Made by a program: the position numbers and the translations under genes. Below, piece after piece: positions 23,701 to 33,544 of a DNA stretch of 64,000 nucleotides. The notes beneath the pieces are model-generated. The model saw nothing but the letters and a program-made list of their open reading frames with translations, made no database searches and was not told where the DNA came from. The stretch comes from Liolophura sinensis. Its lineage: Eukaryota; Mollusca; Polyplacophora; Chitonida; Chitonidae. The stretch spans positions 16,513,976 through 16,577,975 of the forward strand of contig NC_088298.1 of the NCBI RefSeq assembly GCF_032854445.1, read 5' to 3'. Position 1 is the first letter of the stretch, and each line of letters begins with the position of its first letter.

Positions 23701-24866
23701 TTTACTGCATCAAACCCTTTCACCCAAACACTCATTTTTATTTGCCCTTTTTCTAGATAAGGAGAAGATGAAAAGCGCAATTTTCTAAAACATAAAAGTG
23801 AAAACCATGTTGCAGCCTGTTTTTAAAACCAATTTCGACAATAGTATTCAGATTCACACTTTGTTGTAGAAGACAAAGCATTTTTCATAAAAGTAGACAA
23901 TCAACTTACTGGGATTAGTGGTTGGTTGTGTGTTTGGTAAGTACTGTTGAGGCTCGTAAACAATAGCAAAAGTTCCTCCGCATCCGTTCCTGACCCACAG
24001 ATAGTTTTCTATGAACCCGAACGTTGAGTAAACTCGGCATTTTCCGGAGTTTTGCTGCCTAGCAACCCACGCTTCCACAATTCTTCCCGGAGCGAGGCAC
24101 TGATTTGGCTGATTGTTGAACAAGGCGGTGCAAGTTACCTCCCCTTGCTGTAGATTTCTTGCTGATAAGAATAGAAGAAAAATTTATTGCCAAGACAAAA
24201 TCAAAATAAGAGACAAGCAAACATGCTTTGCTGATGAACAAGGTCATTAAATATATAACATATATTTTCAGAAAAAGGCTTTTATAAAACGCTGTTTTCA
24301 GTCGAGCTGTGGTTTCAATCCCGGTTTTGGACCATGAATATGATGACTGGAAGCTTTCGACACGCCTGCGCGGACATTTATGCAGTCGAACGTGCTTGTC
24401 CTTTACCAGTATATTGTGCATATCTGTACGCCATGCGTGGGAAATTTGCTATGACCGGTTTCCTCCCTTCTTTCCGTCGTTTAAATGAAATATTCTTGAG
24501 TACGGCATAAAATACCAGTCCAATTCTTTATTGAAGCGTAAAACACTCATCAAAGAAATAAACAAAGCTTAAATGAATTATTTTTGAGTACGGCGTAAAA
24601 CACCAATCAAATTCTTTATTAAAGTACAAAACACCCATCAAAGAAATAAACAAAGCTTAAATGAAGTATTTTTGAGTACGGCGTAAAACACCAATCAAAT
24701 TCCTTATTAAAGTGCAAAACGCTATCAAACAAACAAAGAAGGTAAATATATGTATGCGTGTTGATATCATTAAAGAAAAACATAATATGATTATATACTT
24801 ACGTTGAGCGATTGTCGACTCGAAGAGAGTAGAGGCTACGAGGGCAAAGACAAATAAATGATTCAT
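20681..24866 (-). CDS. secreted protein with three DUF3011-like domains (gene A)
   Basis: Coding exons in transcript order: 24866-24803, 24161-23910, 23261-23025, 21923-21687 and 20706-20681. They sum to 816 nt, 271 residues. All four introns are phase 1. Residues 1-21 (MNHLFVFALVASTLFESTIAQ minus its last residue is hydrophobic) form a signal peptide. Domains lie at about 30-90, 107-183 and 188-262. Each keeps a G-[YF] turn, a [IL]W[VT] motif and the closing GCxGxF box: LWVRNGCGGTF, IWTNRGCQGTF, VWVSEGCRGSF. Cysteines number 4, 6 and 6, as expected for disulphide-bonded extracellular domains. This pattern matches DUF3011 as I know it. Three such domains in tandem recall sea-hare egg lectins (ADEL/AKL type), so sugar binding is possible but inferred. 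Gene B upstream has the same layout. Confidence 0.85.
21687..21923 (-). CDS. gene A exon 4: third DUF3011-like domain
   Basis: 237 nt, phase 1 at both ends, acceptor CCTACCCACAG, donor CAG|GTGAGT. It contains six Cys and YGRVPEGVWVSEGCRGSF. Without splicing the frame would run on to a stop at 21646, but the donor is strong. Confidence 0.85.
23025..23261 (-). CDS. gene A exon 3: second DUF3011-like domain
   Basis: 237 nt, phase 1 at both ends, acceptor TTTGTCGACAG, donor CCAA|GTAAGT. It contains six Cys, YGYGISQNQSAIW and NRGCQGTFDV. Confidence 0.88.
23910..24161 (-). CDS. gene A exon 2: first DUF3011-like domain
   Basis: 252 nt, phase 1 at both ends, acceptor TATTCTTATCAG, donor CCCA|GTAAGT. 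It contains four Cys, CRVYSTFGF and LWVRNGCGGTF, then a Pro/Thr/Gln linker. Confidence 0.88.
24483..24740 (+). repeat. tandem array made from SINE tails, about 87 bp x 3
   Basis: Three units each start at the SINE tail (gagtacggcgtaaaacacca then atcaaattctttatt) and continue with aaagaaataaacaaagctt. The SINE tail with about 50 bp of flank has been amplified as a unit inside intron 1 of gene A. Confidence 0.75.
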
Positions 24867-24875
24867 TCCGATGAT
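24803..24875 (-). CDS. gene A exon with start codon and signal peptide
   Basis: Acceptor AAATATTTCAG ends before 24875, ATG at 24866, donor CAAC|GTAAGT. It encodes 21 residues plus one base. Confidence 0.82.
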
Positions 24876-25191
24876 CTGAAATATTTAAAAATGAAGTAAA
24901 TCTGTATTATTAATTAAAATGATAGATTATAAACTATATATGCATTCATCATAGGTTAAGATATATATGGTTTGCATTTACGGTAAACTTTAATGTATAC
25001 TGATACTGAAATAAGGAGAAAAAATCTGTTCAAGCCAATATTTATGACCATAATTAAAGGCCTATCAGTTTAAACTTGAAATTATAATAAATTAAAGAAA
25101 TTCATGCACAATATTCGTGTATAGCCTACACGTGATGACATTTCGCAGTTAATATTATTCTTTGGATACCATATGTTTTCAGTCATCTTAC

Positions 25192-25280
25192 CTTGTCTAC
25201 TTTAGACACAGTTCAACAACGTATTCACTGATCCAGGCTGAAGTCCTTAACCTGTTCGCTCGGATTAATCCTTTTGCAAA
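25192..25280 (-). other. candidate 5' untranslated exon of gene A
   Basis: A good donor (AAG|GTAAGA, exon end 25192) lies about 25-30 bases plus one short exon downstream of a TATA box. The acceptor at 24876 would join it to the start-codon exon. The 5' end is estimated. Confidence 0.5.
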
Positions 25281-25303
25281 AAATCGGCGAGTCCGCGCTC
25301 AAC

Positions 25304-25310
25304 ATTTATA
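25304..25310 (-). promoter_or_regulatory. TATA box of gene A
   Basis: TATAAAT on the minus strand, placed about 30 bases before the presumed transcription start near 25278. Confidence 0.5.
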
Positions 25311-25856
25311 GGTGGTCGAACGAAATCGTGTGGAATTCTTTCATTCGTGTGAGAAATGACGAATAGAAAACCCAAGAGACACTCTTCAATAGTGTTCAAA
25401 TTAGCCTCCCATAAAGCTGAACATTTCTTTTTTTTTGCGCTGCCATAGCATTTCGTGAGAGAGGAAAGAAAAGCTGCAGTACTGCAGTGCGAGGAGCGTC
25501 AATTAACAGGCATTTGCAGAGGATTAGCGCAATTCAGCTCAAATCACGATTATCTTGTTTGCTCTCCGCGTTAAGGATGGGTTTAGAATTTACCCTCAGC
25601 CCTCTGAAGAGGTCATTTTATTTCCTCGTCTCCGCCTTTCTTGTCGATCCTACTTTCTAAGAACAGACGGGAATTCGTTGATACGCCTTAAACGCAGCCT
25701 CTACTATGTTTACGGTATCTGAGGATTTGATTGAATGGTCATGTCTTAACGGCACTTCGGCAATGTCTCAGCCATATCGTGGCGATGAAGATATGAGTTC
25801 AACCCATAGGCGGGACAATAAGTTTTCATAGTTTAGATTTATTAGTTTATTTACTT
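25311..25856. other. gene-free stretch upstream of gene A
   Basis: No exon that I can support. It probably holds proximal regulatory sequence of gene A. Confidence 0.3.
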
Positions 25857-26107
25857 TGGAGGCCTCCGTGGCTCAGTCGGTTAAGGCGCTATTGCAGCGT
25901 AATGACCCAGGGGTCTCTCACCAATGCGCTGTGATTTCAAGTCCAGCTCATGCTGGGTTCCTCTCCGGCCGTACGAGGGAAGGTCTTCCAGCAACCTGCG
26001 GATGGTCGTGGGTTTCCCTCGATCTTTGTCCGGTTTCCTCCCAGTATAATTCTGAGTGAAATATTCTGGAAAAGGACGTAAAACACCAATCAAATCAATA
26101 AATAAAT
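25857..26107 (+). repeat. full-length main-family SINE
   Basis: Forward copy: tRNA-like head (ggcctccgtggctcagtcgg), B-box region gtgatttcaagtccagctc, central domain, then a tail ending AATAAATAAATAG with a small deletion in the tail. Confidence 0.88.
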
Positions 26108-26220
26108 AGCCACAATTAAGAGGGCGTTTTAAAATGAACTTAGGCCACCCCTCCCACCATAATGCAGGTCACCAGCATTAAATAAAAAATATTTACTTTG
26201 ATTGGGGTTTAACGCTCCAT

Positions 26221-26372
26221 TTACTTATTTATTTGATTTTTGTTTTACGCCGTACTCAAGAATATTTCACTTATACAGCGGCGTCCAGTATTATGGTTAA
26301 AGGAAGCCGGACAAAGCTCCGGGGGAAACACACGACCATCCGCAGTTTGCTGAGGACCTTCTCACGTACAAT
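26221..26372 (-). repeat. main-family SINE, 5' truncated
   Basis: Reverse copy with TTATTTATTTG tail and central domain, diverged (cggcgtccagtattatgg), ending near ctgaggaccttctcacgtac. Confidence 0.75.
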
Positions 26373-26560
26373 TGGAGTTTAAACGGCCCACTATATAATG
26401 TCTGACTTCAGTGATGTCGTTCAGGTTTGTGACTGGCCAAAAAAAGCCACAGATGTACCAGCTGCAGTTGGATTCGAACTCACTAGAGCATGGATCAAAG
26501 ACCAATCGCTGTAAACAGAGCAAGGCTTTAAGCGACGGCTGCTGATACGATAGAGCACAT
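26373..26560 (-). repeat. tRNA-derived repeat of another family
   Basis: The minus strand has a B-box-like GAGTTCGAATCC (about 26481-26470) followed by a non-tRNA body. The A-box side is weak. It is probably an old SINE unrelated to the main family. Confidence 0.35.
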
Positions 26561-26787
26561 CGTGATAGGCTCAGTATCAGACATACAGTTTTGTCTTTAC
26601 CTTAGAGGAGATTTTATGTATTTACATAGAGGGGTATTCTCATTGATGCTATTTTCAAAGCAAACTTTCGGAACGCAACACTTTTAAGGAATTATAACTG
26701 CAAATTAACATTGTTGTCTTATTTCTTTCCCCAAACTCATCCCTCTTAAGAACGTACGCCTCAGTGCTAGCGGTCTAGCACTGTTGT

Positions 26788-26825
26788 AACATAAATGAAA
26801 CAAGTTGTGTTGTTTCATTTATGTT
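26788..26825. repeat. perfect 14-bp hairpin
   Basis: aacataaatgaaac and its exact reverse complement flank a 10-base loop. It lies in the interval between genes A and B. Confidence 0.85.
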
Positions 26826-26972
26826 AAATAAATGTGAAGACCACATGCCTGTGATACAACATAATGTAAAGCAAACAAAACCTTGTGCTATTTCAACACA
26901 AGATAGAGTTGTTCAAATATGACTCAAGACTTTTGTTGGAAACAGAAAAAGTTTGTGCTCATACAACACAAG

Positions 26973-26976
<4 letters not shown>

Positions 26977-27034
<58 letters not shown>
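26977..27034 (+). repeat. (TG)n microsatellite
   Basis: About 29 uninterrupted TG units. Confidence 0.97.
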
Positions 27035-27038
<4 letters not shown>

Positions 27039-27890
27039 ACACTGTAAAACCCTGTGTAAAAGCACCGACCTTTGGTATGTTACGGATAACGTCATAGGCT
27101 ATGAGAGCTGACAAAGACAAAACCAACGTCGCAATTGAAGAAAATTACGTCGAAGAACGATTCTTTTTTGTCATCATATTCATTTTGTACACCACATTTA
27201 GTTTAATATATTTCAGAATACTTTTTTTGTTCTAAAACGAAAACAATGATTTGGAAAGACAGATCCCGAAAAGCCATAACGCACGCGACCCAGTGCATTG
27301 TTACATTCTTTTTGTATTGGTTCGAGATAACACAGCCTAACATAATCAGTTCAATTAAAAGAACAAAAATATGAATTGAAACAAATGCTTCTGCATAGGT
27401 GTATTTTGTTTAAATTTTAAATGTCTCATTTACTGCTCCAATTAATTCTGACAAACCACAAGCTACGATTGGATAGGTAGTGTCGCGTGACAAATACATG
27501 TACATTATAGCTTTGCCAGTAGAAAACCTCATATGCAACTCAATCAACACCAAAAGAATAAACTAGACTGCCACCAAGCTTTAGGGTTTAAAGCGGGAAA
27601 ATGCACCAATATTTCCACAGTATAACAAGCAACTGTTCTAAATAGGCATTTACGTTACATAGTTGTAGTGGGCTATTCCCGCCTAAAAAATGTTGGTTTA
27701 AGCGGTATGTTGATCTGTTTTTTTTCCGGCATGCGTCACTGTTTCTGTATTTTGTGTTGATAAAGCACAGATGTCATTATTAGGCACTGCCGCGTAACAG
27801 CTGAGAACACATGCGCGTTTACACAGCTTGGAACCGGTTTCTGTCGTCGCGAATGGGAACTGATACTCAATACGCATGACCAAGATGTGC

Positions 27891-28016
27891 ATAGCGCCAT
27901 CTGGATGTTGTCTACGGGAGAAAAAACTCAGTAATATAATCCAATGAGTTATGTCACTGAATAACTGCCTGAATCGTTAAGTATTCATCATTTCAACAAC
28001 ATCCAGATGGCGCTAT
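27891..28016. mobile_element. foldback element with perfect 21-bp inverted ends
   Basis: Arms 27891-27911 and 27996-28016 (core agcgccatctggatgttgt) are exact reverse complements around an 84-base AT-rich centre with no reading frame. The form fits a short MITE or foldback element. I see no clear target-site duplication. Confidence 0.5.
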
Positions 28017-28240
28017 TTCTTTGTTGGTAAGGGGCCTTAACTCAAAACAAAAAATAACATTGTTTCCCATTGTTGAGTGACCACACCCACTGACTGTCCA
28101 ATACAGGATGCTGTGACAGCGATGCTGGACAGGGTTTCTGACGATATGTTTGTTGTAGACCTATAGATTAACAACCTTGCATAATAACGAAAGATTTAAG
28201 TAGGCATTTTTGAAATATCTGTATATTAGAAAGAAAAATA

Positions 28241-28246
28241 TTTATT
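28241..28246 (-). terminator. poly(A) signal of DUF3011-like gene B
   Basis: AATAAA on the minus strand, about 330 bases after the proposed stop at 28573. A second overlapping AATAAA follows. Confidence 0.45.
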
Positions 28247-28572
28247 TATTTTTTTTCAAGGTACAAAATATTGCAAATGGAGCAGTTGTGATTAGTTGGA
28301 GCATTCATGGTTCACAACAATACAGACTATCAGGACTTATACACACGTAAAGTCTTTTGTTTGAATGCACACTTTCTATAAAAGCAAATTTATCTAGGAC
28401 TGGTCCACTATTGTAATGGCGAGTGATCTTATGCTCTAAGGTGATGCTGATCCTTATGCTGATTCGGACAATCCAGAGATTGAGTGAAGATTCGCCTCTG
28501 TTGTTATCATCCGCCATTTTCTGGTCATCACAGTGACCAGTCATACTGCAATACATACCTAACACATATTTT

Positions 28573-28580
28573 CTAACTCA
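28573..28580 (-). CDS. gene B exon 5 (terminal, 2 residues)
   Basis: Acceptor TTTTTTTTCATTTCAG before 28580 in the required phase. It gives Val-Ser then TAG, followed by about 330 bases to AATAAA. Supported by phase and tract only. Confidence 0.45.
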
Positions 28581-31500
28581 CTGAAATGAAAAAAAAATAC
28601 AGGTATTACAGCCGGAGAAAAGTCATACGATAACAACAACAACAGTTGGGGGAAGTGACAGTTACGTTTATGGCTTTCGAATTATGAATGAAATTAGTAA
28701 AAAGTTTTATTTTAACTTATATAAGTACCGAATATAACATGGACGTTAAGAATTCTCTTCCTATTAATGAAAGGTCATGAGAAAGTTAGTAAAAATAGGA
28801 CAATATCTGGAACAGGGCTGAGGTGAGATATAAGAAAATGAAAAACACATGTATAAGATGAACCAGTGAAAAAAGATATTCCATTGGGTGAAATTTATCA
28901 CGTGCGGGAAATGGTGAAATTAACTTTTATAATTCAGTAGCAAATAAATGTTAAATCGGTTCGTAGCGACTAACGCACTCGTCGGTGCTGTGAGGAAACT
29001 ACCGTCCTTTGTCACGCACATGACAAACTTCCTCACGTAAAGCTGCAGGTGAACTTAATTTAACTGGCTTAATTTTAAAAAAAGAGATTTGGTCATACAA
29101 TCACTGATTAAACTGATTGAACAGATAAGAATTTTGGTCATTGATGTTATCCTGTTAGTAGAATAGTCATTTGCACATTTACGCTATTACTTACCAGGAC
29201 AAACGCTGCACCTTACATCGAACGTTCCGTAACATCCGTTGTTCACCCAAACTCCATTCCGGGCCTGTCCGTAAGATTGTGGCATGTTGCAGAGGGCAGC
29301 TGTTGGTCGGTTCTGAAGCTGTACAGAATTGATTTTGAAAGGAACTTCGCATTCTGTGACATCACTGTACCCTCTGTTCGCACGACAGTCCATTAATGTG
29401 CTGGATACTTTACAATTTGAATCCCCGGATCCTGAAAACAATGGAGATCGAAGAAGGCATTAATCCGTACGTGACCATGTGAAGTAGAAGGGAAGTAACA
29501 GTCATGGATCTGCATGAGGATTCACTGAACTGATTTACTCATAGACGTTTAGTGGGCCTCCGTGGCTCAGTTGGTTAGCGCGCTAGCGCAGCATAATGAC
29601 CCAGGAGCCTGAGAGTCCACCTCATGCTGACTTCATGAGAAGGTCTGGTAGCAAACTGCGGATGCTCGTGGGTTTCCCCTGGGCTCTGCCTGGTTTGCGC
29701 CCATCATCATGCTGGCCGCCGTTGTACAAGTGAAATATTCTTGAGTACGGCTTAAAACACCAATCAAATAAATAAATCAAATAAAAGCACTGACGTTTAA
29801 CATCATACTCAAGAATATTTCACTTATACGACAAAGGTCAGTATTGTGGGTGGAGGAAACAGAAGTGCCTGGAGTCAGAAATCGTCTGTAAGCGTTGCTA
29901 CTTTATAAACATGTTTATAGCACAAAGCCCTGTAACTGAGGTAAACGGACAAGTGGTCGGATTTCACCGGTGATGGGTGTGACCATTTGCCAATCAGCCA
30001 ATAGGCTATCGTCTTTTATCTTGTATTTTATTATTGTCCAATAATTTGTGTTCAGTCTTCAACAACGATAAGGTCACCGGTGATGAAACTGGAAGTGATT
30101 TCAGAAAACACAAAAACTCTGTCATAACCTTTGTTTCTAATAATACTGCAATATGACATTTTCTTTATTTAAAGTATGCACAAAATTACTGTAGCCAACA
30201 GCTATATCGTGGATGAATACTGAGTATAGGTCGAACGAGGTTATTGGTGGTGCAAGCCTACGTGGGTTGGACAAGGTCCAAATGTCAGTTTTGTCTAGTG
30301 GAGGCAGCGAAGCCAGCGTAGATAAGCAGCGTGGAACAGTGGAAAACGGTGAATCTGGAAAATGCCTGTTTACGACGGGGACTGAACCAACGTTTCTTTT
30401 GTGTGAGCTAAGGAAACACGACCATCTAAAAAAATATTAAAACAGGATCTTCATAAAACAGACCTGAATGCCAACTGTTTAACTGTATATAGCTACGTCA
30501 TCTATTAGTCACCACAAATAACACCCATCGTTTTTCTCTTTTTGCTAACAAGTTTACTGAGTAACTTACCATGGCAGACTTTGAACGTGACGTCAAACTT
30601 AGCGGAGCATCCATTGGATACCCAGATTTTTCCTTTCTCCGTGCGTCCGTAACTTGAGGCAAACTGACAGGCGGAGCTGCTGTATGGTTGCTTGACATCA
30701 ACGCGTACGATTTCGTAAGGGATTTGGCACATGTTGTATCCGTTGTTAACGCTGGCACATGACAGCTGGGTGTTGTAATATGGGCATCCACGCGCATCAG
30801 GAACTTGATTGTTGTTGTTGTAATTACCTGCGTAATAAAGGAAAGCGAATGCCAGTAAGAAAGATATGTCGTTCGGGTTTTAACGGTTAAAAGAAATTCA
30901 ACAATTGTCATTAATGCTGATGTTTAAAGCAATGGTATCAACCAAATAAAAAGCATTACTCAAAATGTTTTGGTTTGAAACACGTGTATAGTTGAGATGT
31001 TCGTTTGCTCCTCAATACTGTATAATACAATGCGTCACATGAACGCATCAATTCGTTGATCAAAGGACATCAATCTTTTTCTTCACAGAGTTTGCAATTA
31101 GGACATCAATCTTTATCTTCACAGAGTTTGCACTTAGGATATCAATCTTTATCTTCACAGAGTTTGCAATTAGGACAACAATCTTTATCTTCACAGAGTT
31201 TGCAATTAGGACATCAATCTTTATCTTCACAGAGTTTGCAATCGGCGAGTTTGTAGGAAAGTGTTCATGTTAACGGGATTATGACGTGTCTCGCAGAAAT
31301 TATTATTCATGGTAACAAAAAATATCCTGCAAAAATGAGCGTGACGACCCAAAGAAGAGTGACAAACGTCTACCATGTCTTGTTTGTAAGCACACATCAA
31401 TATATTTATTTATTTGATTGCTGTTTTACGCCGTTCTCAAGAATGTTTCACTTATACGACTGTTGTCAGCATTATGGTGGAAGGAAACCGGGCACAGCTC

Positions 31501-33534
31501 GGGGGAAACCCACCACCATCCGCAGCTTGCTGACAGACCTTCCCACGTTCCATACTCCATTAAGGGAAGACAGCCTTAAATGTTCCACTCCTCTAACACA
31601 ACAGTTTTGCACAGCATGCTCAGATATATTTTTATATTAGGATTATATAAATGAAAACTGACATTTTAATTGCCTATTTCACTTGGAATTCTTTTACACA
31701 ACATTATTTCTCGGTGATCAGTTTTGACAAGGTATGTCAAACACCGCAATTATACTAAACACATTAATCCGTTAAATTTAACAGAAAGCCTGTTGTCTGG
31801 GTGATGTTAAAAAGTGCGTTGTTATCATAACACAATATTGTGTCATATTCAACATAATAACATATTAGTGTAATGGAATGGTTATATTGAATTAATAGAA
31901 TACGTGTGTTATATTTAACACAAGAATCTGCTGCAATAACAGAATAACGCTCTAATATCACTCAGAAATTAAAAAGTGCACAGGAACATAGGCAAAACTT
32001 TTTCAGTTTGGATGCTATTTTTCCTTCTAACTGAACATATGTCTCTTGTCTGTGTCTTAACATGAGCTACGAAAGGCTGCATTTTGCACATATATTATCC
32101 TCCATGTTATACCTTCTTGTATGATGCATTTTCTCAGATGACTCTAATCGATCTGGGTGATTACGCTGCGCTTGTGCGCTAACCAGCTGAGCCACGGAGG
32201 CCCTCAATTATATATATACATTTTGATATTTGGGAACATTAACTCATAGACTTGCTCGGCTTGCCTTTAAGACCATGCAAAAGGTAGAATATCAAAAATC
32301 TTCAGATATACATCGTCTGGGTAATGGACTAACTTTACCTTGGCTCTGTTGATAGTTGTAGTTAAAGTTAGGACTCAGTTCATTTGTGGCATAACGGACT
32401 GTAAACTGGCCCCCACAACCCTGACGAACCCACAGGTAATTCCCCACAAATCCAAAAGTCGTGTACACTCGGCAGTTTCCGGAGGTCTGTCTCAGTACAC
32501 TGGCTTCAATGATTCGCCCTGGTGCCGGACACTCTCCCGGTGAGATCCCGTTTGAAAAACACGGGAGTGTAATTGCAGTGTTCGGCGGTTCATTCGCTGT
32601 TGGGACTGGTGGACTAACATACGGTCCTGGCTGATACGGTACTAAATGTCCTTAGAATAAAAATAAAATTGGTTTAAATAGACTTTGTAAATGCACTACA
32701 AACTCCAATGGCTTTTGTCATTCGGAAATGTCAAAATGGATGCAAACAGCGTCTGAGATGATTTCATGCTGAAAACGTAACCTTACCATTTTTACAAATG
32801 TATGATTTATTTATTTATTTGATTGGTGTTTTACGCCGTACTCAAGAATATTTCACATATACGACGGCGGCCAGCATTATGGTGGGAGGAACCGGGTAGA
32901 GCCCGGGGGAAACCCACGACCATCCGCAGGTTGTTGACAGACCTTCCCACGCACGGCCGGAGAGGAAGCCAGCATGAGCTGGACTTGAACTCACAGCGAC
33001 CGCATTGGTGAGAGACTCCTGGGTCATTACGCTGGGCTAGCGCGCTAACCAACTGAGCCACGGAGGCCCCACAAATGTATGAGGGTAACCAGTGTACATA
33101 CAGTGACGTAATACAGGCATATGTGCATATAATCTACAGAATATCAACAGTAAACATTATTAGAGTGTTGCAAGAGAAGAAGCTCTCTTAGCATTGAATA
33201 AATTCTTTTATTTTTCGAAAAGTGGGTTCCCCTCGGGCTCTGTCCGGTTTCCGCGCACAATAATGCTGGCCGCTGTCGTATGAGTGAAATAGTCTTCAGT
33301 ACGGCGTAAAACACCAATCAAATAAATAAATAAATAACTATTCGAAAAGCAACAACAAGCATGTTACAGATTACCAAGAGCTGAATGTAAGAAACTGTTT
33401 ACAAACAAATACTATCAGTCTTTATAAAACATTATAAATAATAATGGCAAGCTAAAATATAGTTAAGCAGTGAACTTACCATATGAACTGGTAAAGGCTA
33501 GAAAGCAGGCGCTCAAGAAAAGTGATGACGTCAT
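28573..33534 (-). CDS. secreted protein with three DUF3011-like domains (gene B)
   Basis: Coding exons in transcript order: 33534-33480, 32650-32339, 30827-30570, 29431-29195 and 28580-28573. They sum to 870 nt, 289 residues, with all introns in phase 1. The signal peptide is residues 1-18 (MTSSLFLSACFLAFTSSY). A Pro-rich linker (about 20-50) is followed by domains at about 53-110, 131-207 and 212-286. The closing boxes are LWVRQGCGGQF, IWVSNGCSAKF and VWVNNGCYGTF. Domain 1 is closest to domain 1 of gene A (CRVYTTFGF versus CRVYSTFGF), and domains 2 and 3 also pair by position. The genes therefore arose by duplicating a whole three-domain gene. Cysteines number 4, 6 and 7. Likely extracellular; carbohydrate binding is inferred from resemblance to sea-hare lectins. 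The last exon (two residues) is the least certain part. Confidence 0.85.
29195..29431 (-). CDS. gene B exon 4: third DUF3011-like domain
   Basis: 237 nt, the same length as two exons of gene A. Phase 1 at both ends, acceptor CATTGTTTTCAG, donor CCTG|GTAAGT. It contains seven Cys, SYGQARNGVWVNNGC and YGTFDV. Confidence 0.88.
29552..29789 (+). repeat. full-length main-family SINE in gene B intron
   Basis: Forward copy with a clean head (cctccgtggctcagttggtt, agcgcgctagcgcagc) and tail. A short deletion removes the B-box region. Confidence 0.85.
29790..29875 (-). repeat. related SINE-tail fragment, second subfamily
   Basis: Reverse copy of a tail (catactcaagaatatttcac, ttatacgac) followed by tggaggaaacagaagtgcct, where the main family has a ggaaaccgggca-type centre. 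Confidence 0.6.
29935..30045 (+). repeat. R2 dispersed repeat copy
   Basis: ctgaggtaaacggacaagtg, atttcaccgg, gtgtgaccatttgcca and cttgtattttattat match the R2 core with divergence. Confidence 0.5.
30570..30827 (-). CDS. gene B exon 3: second DUF3011-like domain
   Basis: 258 nt, phase 1 at both ends, acceptor CCTTTATTACGCAG, donor CATG|GTAAGT. It contains six Cys, YGRTEKGKIWVSNGC and KFDVTF, and starts with an Asn-rich linker. Confidence 0.88.
31065..31245 (+). repeat. minisatellite, 36 bp x 5
   Basis: Units start at 31065, 31101, 31137, 31173 and 31209, each with ggacatcaatctttatcttc then acagagtttgcaatta. It lies in intron 2 of gene B. Because 36 is a multiple of three it is open as a 12-residue repeat on the plus strand, which is probably chance. 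Confidence 0.9.
31401..31552 (-). repeat. main-family SINE, 5' truncated
   Basis: Reverse copy: TTTATTTATTTGATTG tail, then central domain to gacagaccttcccacgtt. Confidence 0.8.
32155..32203 (-). repeat. SINE head fragment
   Basis: Only the tRNA-like head remains: gattacgctgcgcttgtgcg, then accagctgagccacggaggc. Confidence 0.75.
32339..32650 (-). CDS. gene B exon 2: first DUF3011-like domain
   Basis: 312 nt, phase 1 at both ends, acceptor TTTTTATTCTAAG, donor CAAG|GTAAAG. It encodes a Pro-rich linker, then CPAPGRIIEASVLRQ, CRVYTTFGF and LWVRQGCGGQF, and ends with an Asn/Gln linker. Confidence 0.86.
32807..33070 (-). repeat. full-length main-family SINE
   Basis: Reverse copy from the TTTATTTATTTGATTGG tail to the head accaactgagccacggaggc. 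It is close to the window consensus, suggesting a fairly young insertion. Confidence 0.9.
33222..33340 (+). repeat. SINE 3' half
   Basis: gggttcccctcgggctctgt through the tail (cagtacggcgtaaaacacca) to AAATAAATAAATAAATAA. Confidence 0.8.
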
Positions 33535-33544
33535 TTTGAAAAAT
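33480..33544 (-). CDS. gene B exon with start codon and signal peptide
   Basis: Acceptor TTTTTTTCTGTTAG before 33544, ATG at 33534, donor TATG|GTAAGT. It encodes 18 residues plus one base, phase 1. Confidence 0.82.

Noticed and set aside
25857-25935. Possible tRNA gene at SINE heads (ggctcagttggttagcgcgc type)
   Set aside because: The A-box and B-box are those of the SINE promoter. The heads run straight into the SINE body and do not close an acceptor stem.
26885-27097. Frames with Cys-Val or His-Thr repeats
   Set aside because: They are translations of the (TG)n microsatellite.
31056-31256. Plus-strand frame with a Gln/Ser/Leu 12-residue repeat
   Set aside because: The frame is produced by the 36-bp minisatellite inside an intron of gene B. 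It has no start context, and the unit length being a multiple of three explains the openness.
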